A stretch of DNA of 34,307 nucleotides from Pelotomaculum sp. (lineage in GTDB: Bacteria > Bacillota > Desulfotomaculia > Desulfotomaculales > Pelotomaculaceae), in NCBI GenBank assembly GCA_022839445.1, contig JALHFC010000008.1, forward strand, positions 1 to 34,307, in the 5' to 3' direction. Within the stretch, counting starts at the first letter, position 1. Each line of letters starts with the position of its first letter. Below the pieces are notes generated by a model that was not told where the DNA came from, made no database searches, and was given only the letters and a program-made list of their open reading frames with translations. Both the position numbers and the translations under genes were made by a program. Shown here in pieces: positions 15,940 through 24,059 of the stretch.

Positions 15940-17802
15940 TTACTGTTGCCTTAAATCCGGCCCCTGCCGGTATTCCTGCAGTAAACCGGCAACGCGACCA
16001 TGATCGCCGGTCTTTTCGGCCTCATCTATCTCCTTTAGCATCATCAGTTCACGCAACAAGTCGTTGCTTTGCCTGTGATTCCCGGATCTTTCCGCCTCCT
16101 GTATCTCTCTCAAAAGATCCCCCTTGCGATCCTGACGGATGCAACGATTAACGGACCTTATATAGGCTTTCAATATATGATCCGGGTTTTCACCGGGAAT
16201 ATCTTGCATAAGCAACCTGCTCAACACGCTCTGTTCTTCACTTTCCAAAATATTAAATATTTCTTCCGGCCGGTAACCGGGACGACCGGCCAAATCCATA
16301 CAATGTTTAAATATATTATGATAGTATGGGGTTTTAAAAGGTCGCTCACCAATTTCGTCCAGGATCATTACCCCAAGGGAAGGATCGTCCAAAATCAGGC
16401 GTAAGATAATAGCCTCTGCTTTTCCCCTGGCATCCAGTCTTTCCACTTTGTGTAATATATTATGCATAGAATTAGCAATATTATCCGCATTTGACCGTTT
16501 TCCACCCAATTTTGCTTGGAACCTCTTAAATTCACCGGCAACCGTTTCCCAGCTCAAATTTAGTACACGTGCAACTGCTTTTAGACCCTCTTCTTTTTCT
16601 ACGTTATTAGCCCCGGTCAGGCTTGGGAAAACCTGTCGCATAACCTCAAGTTTATCGGCAACCGTACGGTTAGGTCCCCTGCTTAACGCATGCTGTAGTT
16701 TGTATTCAATCAAGGGTAGCGCCTGCCCCACTAAGTCCTCCCAGGATTGCTGTCCATTTGTCCTTAGAAATTCGTCGGGGTCCTTACCGTCTGGAACGCT
16801 TACTACCCTGACCTGGCAACCATGTTCCTGCAAGATGTCAAGCCCGCGAACAGTGGCCGCAACACCGGCATTGTCGGCATCAAAAGCAATAACCACGTTC
16901 CTGCTATAGTTCATCAAAAGTCTCACATGATCCGCGGTCAGAGCGGTACCAAGCGAGGCCACCGCGTTTTTCAACCCGTACTGGTGAGCGGTAATGACAT
17001 CCATGTACCCCTCCATTAATAAAACATACCCTGTTTCCCTGATGGACTGCCTTGCCAGGTGCAGCCCGTAAAGCAGGCGCCCCTTACTAAAAAATGAAGT
17101 TTCAGGTGTATTCAGGTACTTGGGGAGGGAACCATCCAGGACCCTGCCGCCAAAGCCAACCACCCGGCCTACCGCATCCCAAATTGGGAACATAATCCGG
17201 CTACGGAACCTGTCGTAGTACCTGCCGGTTCCACTCTCTGCAATCAGCCCGGCCATCAGTAGATCTTGTGGTCTATAGCCTTTTTTGCCCAGGTGTTCAA
17301 TTAAAGAACTCCACCCGGGAGGAGCGAATCCTAACTGGAAACGTTCCAGGATTTCCCGCGTAAGCCCCCTTGCGGCAAGATATTGTCTTGCCTCTATCGC
17401 TGATTCATGATTTATTAAAACGTGGTAAAAATAATCCTTAGCCAGGCTATTTAGGTGTCGCAAGCCTTCTAGCCGGCGTTCTTTTTCCCGCTGCGCGGGG
17501 TTTTCGGCTGAAGGAAGGATTACACCGGCCCGCTCTGCCAGCATACTCACTGCCTCATAAAAAGCGATATTTTCTTTCATCATTAAAAACTTAAAAACGT
17601 TGCCGCCTGCGCCACAACCAAAACAATAAAAAAACTGCTTATCGGGCGCAACAGTAAAAGAAGGAGTGCGCTCATGATGAAAAGGACATAGACCTGTATA
17701 ATTCTTTCCTTTTCGCTTTAACTGGACGTGGCGGGAAACCACCTCAACAATATCTGAATGTATGCGAACCGTATCAATTATATCATCGGGAATATAGCCC
17801 AA
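15940..17802 (-). CDS. dnaG: DNA primase
   Basis: DnaG makes RNA primers for replication. The N-terminal CHC2 zinc domain has Cys39, a His at 42 or 43, Cys60 and Cys63 (CPFHHERTPSF ... YCFGCGAGG). The TOPRIM catalytic core follows, with Glu264 in LLMEGYMDVI and Asp308/Asp310 in AFDADNAG. The C-terminal 150 residues, which bind the DnaB helicase, are helical and charged. The length of 620 aa is normal. The start is TTG with the SD-like GGAAGGGTGAT six bases upstream. A better in-frame start is not visible and the family N-terminus begins right here. Confidence 0.96.
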   Translation of the reverse strand: MGYIPDDIIDTVRIHSDIVEVVSRHVQLKRKGKNYTGLCPFHHERTPSFTVAPDKQFFYCFGCGAGGNVFKFLMMKENIAFYEAVSMLAERAGVILPSAENPAQREKERRLEGLRHLNSLAKDYFYHVLINHESAIEARQYLAARGLTREILERFQLGFAPPGWSSLIEHLGKKGYRPQDLLMAGLIAESGTGRYYDRFRSRIMFPIWDAVGRVVGFGGRVLDGSLPKYLNTPETSFFSKGRLLYGLHLARQSIRETGYVLLMEGYMDVITAHQYGLKNAVASLGTALTADHVRLLMNYSRNVVIAFDADNAGVAATVRGLDILQEHGCQVRVVSVPDGKDPDEFLRTNGQQSWEDLVGQALPLIEYKLQHALSRGPNRTVADKLEVMRQVFPSLTGANNVEKEEGLKAVARVLNLSWETVAGEFKRFQAKLGGKRSNADNIANSMHNILHKVERLDARGKAEAIILRLILDDPSLGVMILDEIGERPFKTPYYHNIFKHCMDLAGRPGYRPEEIFNILESEEQSVLSRLLMQDIPGENPDHILKAYIRSVNRCIRQDRKGDLLREIQEAERSGNHRQSNDLLRELMMLKEIDEAEKTGDHGRVAGLLQEYRQGPDLRQQ

Positions 17803-17819
17803 CGGCAGATCACCCTTCC

Positions 17820-17957
17820 TTACAAACCAAACACGTCTTTATTCAACAAATTTACTTGTGGTCCTGCCAAACGCTTGTACATTAAAATTCGCCGCCGCTT
17901 ATAATATTCCTTCAACTGTTCGACAATTTCTTTTATCGGATACCTTAAAATACAAAC
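17820..17957 (-). CDS. Possible small ORF between dgt and dnaG
   Basis: Directly after the dgt TAG stop, the same frame stays open for 45 codons to a TAA. The translation looks protein-like: ILRYPIKEIVEQLKEYYKRR, then a basic LMYKRLAGPQVNLL segment. It has no ATG start at its beginning. Candidates are TTG at 17915 (31 residues) or a rare ATT/ATA nearer the start, with only weak SDs. It could be a small co-translated basic protein, a dgt extension lost to a stop mutation, or chance. The coordinates give the open frame rather than a chosen start. Confidence 0.3.
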   Translation of the reverse strand, partial: VCILRYPIKEIVEQLKEYYKRRRILMYKRLAGPQVNLLNKDVFGL

Positions 17958-18962
17958 CTATAACTCTTCCCAGGGAAGCGGTAGAAAACATTTGTGGTAA
18001 ATGCGTATAGCAAACCTATCAGTCATCCCTGCAATATAATCGCATACCGCCCTTTCTATACCTTCAGATTGCGCGCGTTGTAAATATTCAGCAGGTAAAA
18101 TGCCGGGATGCTCCAATAAATATTTATACAGGTGCTTTATTACGTGGCAAGCCTTTTTTACCTCCCGCTTGGCCGCGGAACCGATATAAACATGCTCAAA
18201 CAGGAAGTCCCTAAGCCGTTCGGTGGCCGCCCGGACCACCGGGCTCATTTTAATGACATCGGCTTCGTCCCAGTTGTTATTGATTAAATCCAGGACCATA
18301 ACGTTAATCCTGCCGCGGTGCTCTTTTCCCAAAACATCCAGGCACTCACCCGGAATTTGCCCGGCGGTAATTACCCCTCCCCGGATCGCATCGTCTATAT
18401 CATGATTAATATAAGCAACTCTGTCGGCAATTTTTACGATCTGGCCCTCGAGAGTCTCCGGCATGACCGTCCCGGTGTGGTTTAAAATACCGTCCCGCAC
18501 CTCCCAGGTCAGGTTAAGTCCTTTACCGCCCTCAAGCAGGTCTACAGTCCGTAAGCTTTGTTCATTATGCTTAAATCCAGGTTTAAAAACCTCATTTAAG
18601 GCTTTTTCACCGGCGTGGCCAAACGGGGTGTGACCGAGATCATGCCCCAGGGCCACGGCCTCGGCCAAATCTTCGTTTAATCTTAGCGCCCTGGCTACAG
18701 TGCGGGCAATCTGAGCCACTTCCAGGGTATGGGTCAGCCTAGTGCGGTAATGATCTCCTTCCGGTACTATAAAAACTTGCGTCTTGTGCTTGAGGCGGCG
18801 AAAACTCTTGGAATGAATAACCCTGTCCCGGTCACGCTGAAACACCGTGCGGACACTACATTCCTTCTCGGGCTGTTTCCGGCCCCGGCTGGCGCTACTG
18901 AAACAGGCGTGTGGTGACAGGGTCCATTTCTCCATCTCTTCGGCGCGCAGGCGAATATCCAT
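17958..18962 (-). CDS. dgt: Deoxyguanosinetriphosphate triphosphohydrolase-like protein (HD domain)
   Basis: This HD-superfamily enzyme is predicted to hydrolyse dNTPs to deoxynucleoside and triphosphate. The N-terminus has VFQRDRDRVIHSKSFRRLKHKTQVF, a signature of the dGTPase family. Metal residues are His78 (RLTHTLEV) and His107-Asp108 (LGHDLGHTPFGH). The length of 334 aa matches the type-2 dGTPase-like group. The start is ATG with the G-rich SD GGGTGG. The frame continues past the stop (see the small ORF). The order dgt-dnaG-rpoD is common in Clostridia. Confidence 0.93.
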   Translation of the reverse strand: MDIRLRAEEMEKWTLSPHACFSSASRGRKQPEKECSVRTVFQRDRDRVIHSKSFRRLKHKTQVFIVPEGDHYRTRLTHTLEVAQIARTVARALRLNEDLAEAVALGHDLGHTPFGHAGEKALNEVFKPGFKHNEQSLRTVDLLEGGKGLNLTWEVRDGILNHTGTVMPETLEGQIVKIADRVAYINHDIDDAIRGGVITAGQIPGECLDVLGKEHRGRINVMVLDLINNNWDEADVIKMSPVVRAATERLRDFLFEHVYIGSAAKREVKKACHVIKHLYKYLLEHPGILPAEYLQRAQSEGIERAVCDYIAGMTDRFAIRIYHKCFLPLPWEEL

Positions 18963-18990
18963 GCACCCACCCCATCCATCCCAATTTAGA

Positions 18991-19019
18991 ATTGTAAAAT
19001 TTATTTATTCTACGGGCAA
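18991..19019 (-). promoter_or_regulatory. Possible promoter for dgt-dnaG-rpoD
   Basis: On the minus strand TTGCCC (19019 to 19014), a 17-nt spacer and TACAAT (18996 to 18991), 29 nt before the dgt start. Confidence 0.45.
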
Positions 19020-19065
19020 AAAGGTATTCCTTCTGGAAAAGACTTTAGCCGCCTAATTACACGGG

Positions 19066-19106
19066 CGAAAAATTTAACCCCGGTAGCTAGAAAACAGCCG
19101 CCGGGG
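19066..19106 (-). terminator. Terminator after the flavodoxin-like gene
   Basis: A CCCCGG/CCGGGG stem (19078-19083 with 19101-19106) with a 17-nt loop that can form a short inner helix, followed on the minus strand by TTAAATTTTT. It separates this unit from dgt. Confidence 0.5.
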
Positions 19107-19114
19107 ATTATACT

Positions 19115-19723
19115 TTATAACGGGCTCCTTTTCCGTAAGCCGGCCGTAGCTTTGGCCACCTCTAGAACGCGCTTGGCCAAAATTTTGGAGCGTTTTAACC
19201 CGGCGTCGTCCTCTTGTGAAGGCTGCTGGGCGCAGGCGCCCTGGTGTCCCGCGTCATCATCCGGGTGCCCGTCGCCTACCACAACCATCCCCTGGCACAA
19301 CATCATGTCCTGAAGCGTCCGTACGGTAGTTTCCTGCCCGCCGAAACGGGATGCCCCTACCGCTAGCGCCCCACCCACAACATTTATAAGTGATTTTTCA
19401 CTTCTCAAAAGTCTTGTTTTATCCCAAAAAGACTTGAGCTGAGCGGAAACCGTTCCAAAATACACCGGACTTCCCAGCAGTATACCGTCGGCCCGGCGCA
19501 TCAGCTCAAAAACATCCGCCAAACCGGTGTTTTTGTAACACACCGCCCTGCATGGCGTGCTGCAATAAAGGCAAAAAGGAACTTTAACACCGGATAAGCT
19601 ATCGCAAACTTGAATCAACCTAGTCCTCGCCCCCATGGCCTCCACTTCCCCGAGGGCAACGCCTAGCATAGCCGCAGTGTTTCCTTCCCTGCGGGGACTG
19701 CCGTTCAGGGCCAGGATAAACAT
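19115..19723 (-). CDS. Flavodoxin-like NAD(P)H-dependent oxidoreductase / iron-sulphur flavoprotein-like
   Basis: A 202-residue protein with the FMN phosphate-binding loop NGSPRREGNT (7-16) and the second flavin loop GSPVYFGTVSAQLKSFWD near 85-102, both typical of NADPH-dependent FMN reductases. Four cysteines at 51, 54, 58 and 62 (CLYCSTPCRAVC) resemble the compact cluster motif of archaeal and clostridial iron-sulphur flavoproteins, so a [4Fe-4S] cluster is plausible. The substrate is unknown. The start is ATG with AAGGG seven bases upstream. It lies 56 nt after thpR on the same strand. Confidence 0.85.
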   Translation of the reverse strand: MFILALNGSPRREGNTAAMLGVALGEVEAMGARTRLIQVCDSLSGVKVPFCLYCSTPCRAVCYKNTGLADVFELMRRADGILLGSPVYFGTVSAQLKSFWDKTRLLRSEKSLINVVGGALAVGASRFGGQETTVRTLQDMMLCQGMVVVGDGHPDDDAGHQGACAQQPSQEDDAGLKRSKILAKRVLEVAKATAGLRKRSPL

Positions 19724-19779
19724 TATCTATCCCTTCTTTCAACAATATTTCAATAAATTTTATGCCCCGCCTATTACCT

Positions 19780-20367
19780 TTAGACCTGGGACGGCCCGGC
19801 CAGGGGTACACCGGCCAGAACGGAATATTTGGGTCCCTTGGGGCCCAACTCACTGAGCATCAGTTCAACTGAGTTAACTTTCACCGAACTAAATATCTTA
19901 TGTTCACCGGCGACCTTTTCCGCCCTTTCCATAACGGCTGAAAAACCCGTGGGGGAACGGAACCTTGCTAGCGTCAAGTGTGGAGAAAAACGGCTTTTCC
20001 CAGATTCAAAACCAAGCCTGCCCATTTCCTTTTGTACCTGGCGATATAACCGAAGCAAAGCGGCGGTATCGCCAGAAATGCCCACCCAAAACACGCGGGG
20101 CCGCGCCGGTCCGGGAAATACGCCTACACCTCCCAGGTCGAGACAGAAATTAGAGGCGCCCTTTACGGAGCGGTTCAAGGCCCTCGTTATGGACGACACC
20201 TGGTCCCCCGGTACGTTTCCAAGAAACAATAGCGTTAGATGGAGGTTTTCAACCTCCACCCACTTTGCGTCTGACGGCAAAATCCGGAGTTCACTCATAA
20301 ATGACCCCAAAGAGCGCTTGACTTCATCCGAAAAATTAATTGCAATAAACAATCTCACCTGCCGCAA
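19780..20367 (-). CDS. thpR: RNA 2',3'-cyclic phosphodiesterase
   Basis: A member of the 2H phosphoesterase family (LigT/ThpR), which opens 2',3'-cyclic phosphates on RNA. Both HxTx catalytic motifs are present: HLTL at 43-46 and HLTL at 130-133. The length of 195 aa is usual. The TTG start at 20367 has AAAGGGGTGG seven bases upstream. The more typical MRLFIAI N-terminus would use the GTG three codons later, but its SD spacing is poor. Its physiological substrate in bacteria is uncertain. Confidence 0.92.
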   Translation of the reverse strand: MRQVRLFIAINFSDEVKRSLGSFMSELRILPSDAKWVEVENLHLTLLFLGNVPGDQVSSITRALNRSVKGASNFCLDLGGVGVFPGPARPRVFWVGISGDTAALLRLYRQVQKEMGRLGFESGKSRFSPHLTLARFRSPTGFSAVMERAEKVAGEHKIFSSVKVNSVELMLSELGPKGPKYSVLAGVPLAGPSQV

Positions 20368-20489
20368 ACTATGACCACCCCTTTAAAATAAGTATTTCGT
20401 CATAGCAGCCTAAAAATTCCTTCCCCAAACAAGATAAATATTTAACTTTTTTAAATTTGCCATTTTTCCAAATAAGATCAGAATTGCAC

Positions 20490-20518
20490 TTGATTTATTA
20501 GTGGATAATAGCGATAAT
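20490..20518 (+). promoter_or_regulatory. Promoter for the three-gene envelope operon
   Basis: TTGATT (20490-20495), a 17-nt spacer and GATAAT (20513-20518), 34 nt before the first start codon. An overlapping alternative, TTGCAC with TAATAG, begins five bases upstream. Confidence 0.55.
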
Positions 20519-20552
20519 GTTCTAAAAAGCTCAAAGTAACCTGGAGTGGACT

Positions 20553-21776
20553 ATGCTGGAATATATTTTAGTGTTATTGTTTATAAGCATTATACTAATG
20601 ATTGTTTTATACCGTTTCAAAAACCGCATCCCGCTGCGCCCAAATATTATTTATTGCTCAGTGGTGATTTCCTTTGTCCTTGGCGCGTTTTTCCCTATGG
20701 CCATCTCCACCCTCACCCCGGGCGGGGTCGTTGCAATTTATTTCGCCTTAATTATCCTTTCCGCAATTGCCTTATGCTGGGTGGAAAAAAGGACATCCTT
20801 GAATGATTCCCAAACCGTTGAACAGTTTGCCGGACATGGAACAAAAACTGCTCCGTTATACAGAAGCGAAGCAGCCTTCGAAACATGCGCGACTGAAGAT
20901 TGCACACCGGGAGTTGAACCCAACAACGACTCACATACCTTTGGTTCTGCCGGTGAGCCTGAAGCTCGACCCGAGATCGAACCCGAAATTAAATCCGAAG
21001 TCCAACCTGAACCGGAACCCGGGGAAAATAAACCAACTGCCGGTGAATTTGAATTGGAGGACATACCGGCAAACGAAACCCGGTCCGTGGAAGATCCAGC
21101 GGCAGATACAATGGATATAGTGGAAGACACGGCGAAAGACATCGCGGAAAGTACCGTCGAGAGTGTAACGGAAGATTCAGTGGAAGGTTCAGTGGAGGAT
21201 ATAGTAGAGGATATAAATGAAAAGCTACCTAAAGATATCAGCGATGTTGAGTATGACGACACTGAGCCGGAAGGTTTAGCGCCTAGTGAAGAACAACCGC
21301 CCGCCCGGCATGTCGAAGAAACGGAAGAAATAAAAGAAATAAGTAGAGAAGACGGCGACGCTGACACAGTGAACAGTTATGTTTCTGCGGGCTTTAAAGC
21401 AAAAGCTAAAGGTGATCCGGCAAGAGCTATTGAACTTTTCTACAAAGCGTTACAAACAGAAGACAATGTATACTTTACCGTTGCCATGGCCTTGGAAATA
21501 AGCGGGGTCTATCAGGATCTTGGTCAATATCAGCAAGCTGGAATGATTATAAACTCGGTTCTGGAGCAAGCAGAAATCACAAAGGAACCAGCATTGACAC
21601 AAGATTTACAAAGCCGGCTTATTTTTTTGAAAGTTTTGGCTGAACTCCTGCAGGTAGCCAAAATGCCCGGCGCCCCTTATTCGAAGATACCTAATTTAAT
21701 CAAAATAAAAGCAAATGTTGAGACAGCCAAGCGTTTAAAAGAATTTACTAAGGGGGTTGATGAAAGTGAAAAGTAG
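20553..21776 (+). CDS. Membrane-anchored protein with acidic linker and C-terminal helical-repeat (TPR-like) domain
   Basis: I do not recognise a named family. The 407 residues fall into three parts. The first has three hydrophobic helices at about 3-20, 31-50 and 57-76. The second is a long, very acidic, low-complexity linker (about 125-275) rich in Glu, Asp and Pro with repeated VED/SVE units, likely disordered. The third is a C-terminal helical domain (about 280-400) whose GFKAKAKGDPARAIELFYKA and ISGVYQDLGQYQQAGMIINS segments look like TPR repeats. It could be a membrane scaffold binding partners through the TPR-like part. The start is ATG with a GGAGTGG SD. It overlaps the next gene, so the operon is probably translationally coupled. 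Confidence 0.8.
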   Translation: MLEYILVLLFISIILMIVLYRFKNRIPLRPNIIYCSVVISFVLGAFFPMAISTLTPGGVVAIYFALIILSAIALCWVEKRTSLNDSQTVEQFAGHGTKTAPLYRSEAAFETCATEDCTPGVEPNNDSHTFGSAGEPEARPEIEPEIKSEVQPEPEPGENKPTAGEFELEDIPANETRSVEDPAADTMDIVEDTAKDIAESTVESVTEDSVEGSVEDIVEDINEKLPKDISDVEYDDTEPEGLAPSEEQPPARHVEETEEIKEISREDGDADTVNSYVSAGFKAKAKGDPARAIELFYKALQTEDNVYFTVAMALEISGVYQDLGQYQQAGMIINSVLEQAEITKEPALTQDLQSRLIFLKVLAELLQVAKMPGAPYSKIPNLIKIKANVETAKRLKEFTKGVDESEK

Positions 21777-22602
21777 TCAAGAGATCCTGGGGTTACCGAT
21801 CCTTAGCATCGAGGAAGGCAAACAAATTGGGAGTGTTAGATATCTTGTTTTAAATCCGCAATGGGGAAATGTAGAGTTCCTACTTGTAGAAGATGAAAAA
21901 TGGTATTTGGGCCCAAAAATAATGCGTTTTGAAGCAGTCCAGGGTATAGGGGAAACTGCCCTCACCATCTTAAACCAGTCTTCCCTTTCCACAGTTGCGG
22001 AGTGTGCCGGGGCAATGGAAACTTTGGAAAAAAACCTTTGCCTGCCGGGTACCAAAGTCCTGAGCAACAAGGGACGTTTTATCGGCTCAGTTAGTGAATA
22101 TTATGTCAACGAGCAAAATGGTGAAATTACAGGTTGCGAACTGATACCGGTTGGCGGCGAAAAGCCGGCGGGCATTATCCCCAGAAACCTCATCCTCACT
22201 TACGGAAGCGAATTTCTAGTGGTTGAAGACGGCGCCGGCGATAAGGTGGTCATGGAACTACCTGAAGAAAAAGAAGCCAAAACAGCTGCACAGGAAGATA
22301 ATTCGTCTTCCAGCTCCGCCCGGCAAACTCCAAAAGAAACTAAAACGGCTGCACCGGACAACAAACCGGCTACCGGCGCCGCCGGGCAATCCCCAAAAAC
22401 TAATGAACAGCCCGTGGAAGCGCTGAAACATTTTGAGGAACAGCAAAAACAATATATCCTAGGTAAAAAAGTTACCATGCGGATAGTGGGCGACAACGGA
22501 GAAGTAGTGGCCGAGGAAGGGGAAACGGTGACTGAAGAAATAATCAAACGGGCTAGGGCCACCGGCAAGTATATCCAGCTCACTTTAAATACCCGCGACT
22601 AG
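21766..22602 (+). CDS. PRC-barrel domain protein
   Basis: About 278 residues with two PRC-barrel-like units: residues about 5-75 (GLPILSIEEGKQIGSVRYLVLNP, WYLGPKIM) and 90-165 (KVLSNKGRFIGSVSEYYVNE, IIPRNLILTYG). A Ser/Ala/Lys/Pro-rich linker follows (about 165-225), then a C-terminal charged segment (KKVTMRIVGDNGEVVAEEGE). PRC barrels occur in photosynthetic reaction centres, RimM and sporulation YlmC proteins and usually mediate binding. No signal peptide is seen, so it is probably cytoplasmic. GTG 21766 is chosen because AAGGGGG lies nine bases upstream; ATG 21760 and TTG 21757 are alternatives. It overlaps the upstream gene by 11 nt. Confidence 0.8.
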   Translation: MKSSQEILGLPILSIEEGKQIGSVRYLVLNPQWGNVEFLLVEDEKWYLGPKIMRFEAVQGIGETALTILNQSSLSTVAECAGAMETLEKNLCLPGTKVLSNKGRFIGSVSEYYVNEQNGEITGCELIPVGGEKPAGIIPRNLILTYGSEFLVVEDGAGDKVVMELPEEKEAKTAAQEDNSSSSSARQTPKETKTAAPDNKPATGAAGQSPKTNEQPVEALKHFEEQQKQYILGKKVTMRIVGDNGEVVAEEGETVTEEIIKRARATGKYIQLTLNTRD

Positions 22603-22616
22603 CTGCCTAGAGAAAG

Positions 22617-23972
22617 ATGGCACAATTATTTAAAAAAATATTGTTTTTGGTACTGGTCCTATTGATTTTGTCCGGCGCCGGTATAGTCGGAGCAGCCGTG
22701 GCCTTGGACACAAAAAATATGGGCGTCGTTAAACAAGGTATCAGCATAGGCGGTATACCGCTTAGCGGCCTTGATTTAACCGGGGCGGTACAAAAACTTG
22801 AAAGCGCTTTTCCCATAACAGCAGAAAGCAACCTGGAGTTTAAAGACGGGGAGAAAAACTATATCATAAATTTGTCCGTCATAGAAGGTAGATACGACCA
22901 CCAGGCGATGGCCGAATCAGCCTTAAAATACGGCAATGAAGAAAACAGCGCCAGTCGCCTGGCTTCAGGCCTGCGTCTTCGTGCAGCACCGGTAGATCTA
23001 GTTGCAAAATTGGTATTTTCCGAAGAAAAACTAAAAGAAACCATTAAAACCATTGAAAAAGAATGGTATAAACAGCCGGAGAACGCAAAGGTGGCAATGT
23101 CGGGCGAAGAAGTAATTATAGTTGTAGAAAAAACCGGATACAACCTCGATTTTGAAAAAACACTGGTACGCGCACGCCAGGCGCTAAACAAGGGTAACTT
23201 ACATATCGAGGCGCAAGGACGGATCCTGAAACCGGAATTAACTTCTAATTCCTTGGAAGGAATTAACACACTGTTGGCGGAATATGCTACAAATTTTGAT
23301 AGCAGCGAAGTGAACCGGTCGCATAATATCGATCTAGCCAGTTCTTCAACTAACGGGGTATTTATGAAACCCGGGGAAACCTTTTCTTTAAACCGGCGTC
23401 TAGGACCACGTCTGGAGGAAACAGGATATTTAGAAGCCCCGGCATATATCGGAGGCAGCCTTTCCCTTGATTTCGGGGGCGGCATCTGCCAGGTCGCTAC
23501 AACCCTGTATAATGCGGTACTGTTTGCGGAACTGGAAATTGTAGAAAGGCACTGCCACCCGTACCCCGTCAGCTATGTTCCACCTGGTCGCGACGCTACT
23601 ATCGCCGGTGACACTCTCGATCTAAAGTTCACCAACAACCTTAACGCGCCGGTTTATATAGCTAGCCAATCAGAAAATGGCGAGCTGTCAATCAATGTTT
23701 TTGGAGTTAAAAAAGGAGAGGACCGTACCGTTAGAGTTGCATCCGATATTAACGAAATTATGCCCGATGTTATTATCACCCGTGATTATAGTCTTGAGGA
23801 GGGCGAAACTAAAGTAATATACTCGGGCGCAATCGGTTATTCCGTCCAGGTCCTGCGTGAGGTTATAGTAAACGGCAAGTTGGTGTCAAGAGAGCAAATC
23901 TCAAGCGATTACTACCCGCCTGTAAATAAAGTTGTCGCAATCGGCCCTGAACCGGACAACGAGGTAAAGTAA
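22617..23972 (+). CDS. VanW family protein with N-terminal anchor and C-terminal G5-like domain
   Basis: A 451-residue cell-surface protein. A hydrophobic N-terminal segment (about 6-30) serves as signal or membrane anchor. A region with similarity to putative peptidoglycan-binding domains follows (about 60-210), then the VanW domain (about 215-345) with the conserved GGGICQVATTLYNA at 287-300 and HCHPYPVSYVPPGRDATI. The C-terminal part (about 370-445) looks like a G5 domain. VanW is named from vancomycin-resistance clusters but its function is unknown, and this gene has no van neighbours. It begins 14 nt after the PRC-barrel gene, with a weak SD. Confidence 0.9.
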   Translation: MAQLFKKILFLVLVLLILSGAGIVGAAVALDTKNMGVVKQGISIGGIPLSGLDLTGAVQKLESAFPITAESNLEFKDGEKNYIINLSVIEGRYDHQAMAESALKYGNEENSASRLASGLRLRAAPVDLVAKLVFSEEKLKETIKTIEKEWYKQPENAKVAMSGEEVIIVVEKTGYNLDFEKTLVRARQALNKGNLHIEAQGRILKPELTSNSLEGINTLLAEYATNFDSSEVNRSHNIDLASSSTNGVFMKPGETFSLNRRLGPRLEETGYLEAPAYIGGSLSLDFGGGICQVATTLYNAVLFAELEIVERHCHPYPVSYVPPGRDATIAGDTLDLKFTNNLNAPVYIASQSENGELSINVFGVKKGEDRTVRVASDINEIMPDVIITRDYSLEEGETKVIYSGAIGYSVQVLREVIVNGKLVSREQISSDYYPPVNKVVAIGPEPDNEVK

Positions 23973-24009
23973 CAGGGAGGGGTATGTAGCAAGATCATAC
24001 TTAAATAAT

Positions 24010-24035
24010 GTAGGGGCACGGCATCGTGCCCCTAC
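24010..24035. repeat. GGGGCACG palindromic repeat, copy 2 (possible two-way terminator)
   Basis: A perfect 11-bp stem (24010-24020 with 24025-24035) and a 4-nt loop lie between the convergent vanW-like gene and ppdK. It shares its stem with 14094-14117. It may help end transcription from both sides, but U runs are poor. Confidence 0.75.
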
Positions 24036-24059
24036 AAACTTAGTAAATCCGCACATCGT

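Noticed and set aside
17958..17960. Stop-codon read-through or pyrrolysine insertion at the dgt TAG
   Set aside because: Dgt already has normal family length at this stop, and nothing in the window suggests a Pyl system. The downstream frame is noted as a separate small-ORF candidate.
20738..21367. A 209-codon minus-strand open frame rich in serine
   Set aside because: It is the reverse reading of the Glu/Asp-rich linker; GAA/GAG codons read backwards as Ser/Phe codons.
22617..23972. Vancomycin resistance cluster, suggested by VanW
   Set aside because: No vanHAX, vanS/R or related ligase is present; VanW/G5 proteins are common in Clostridia.
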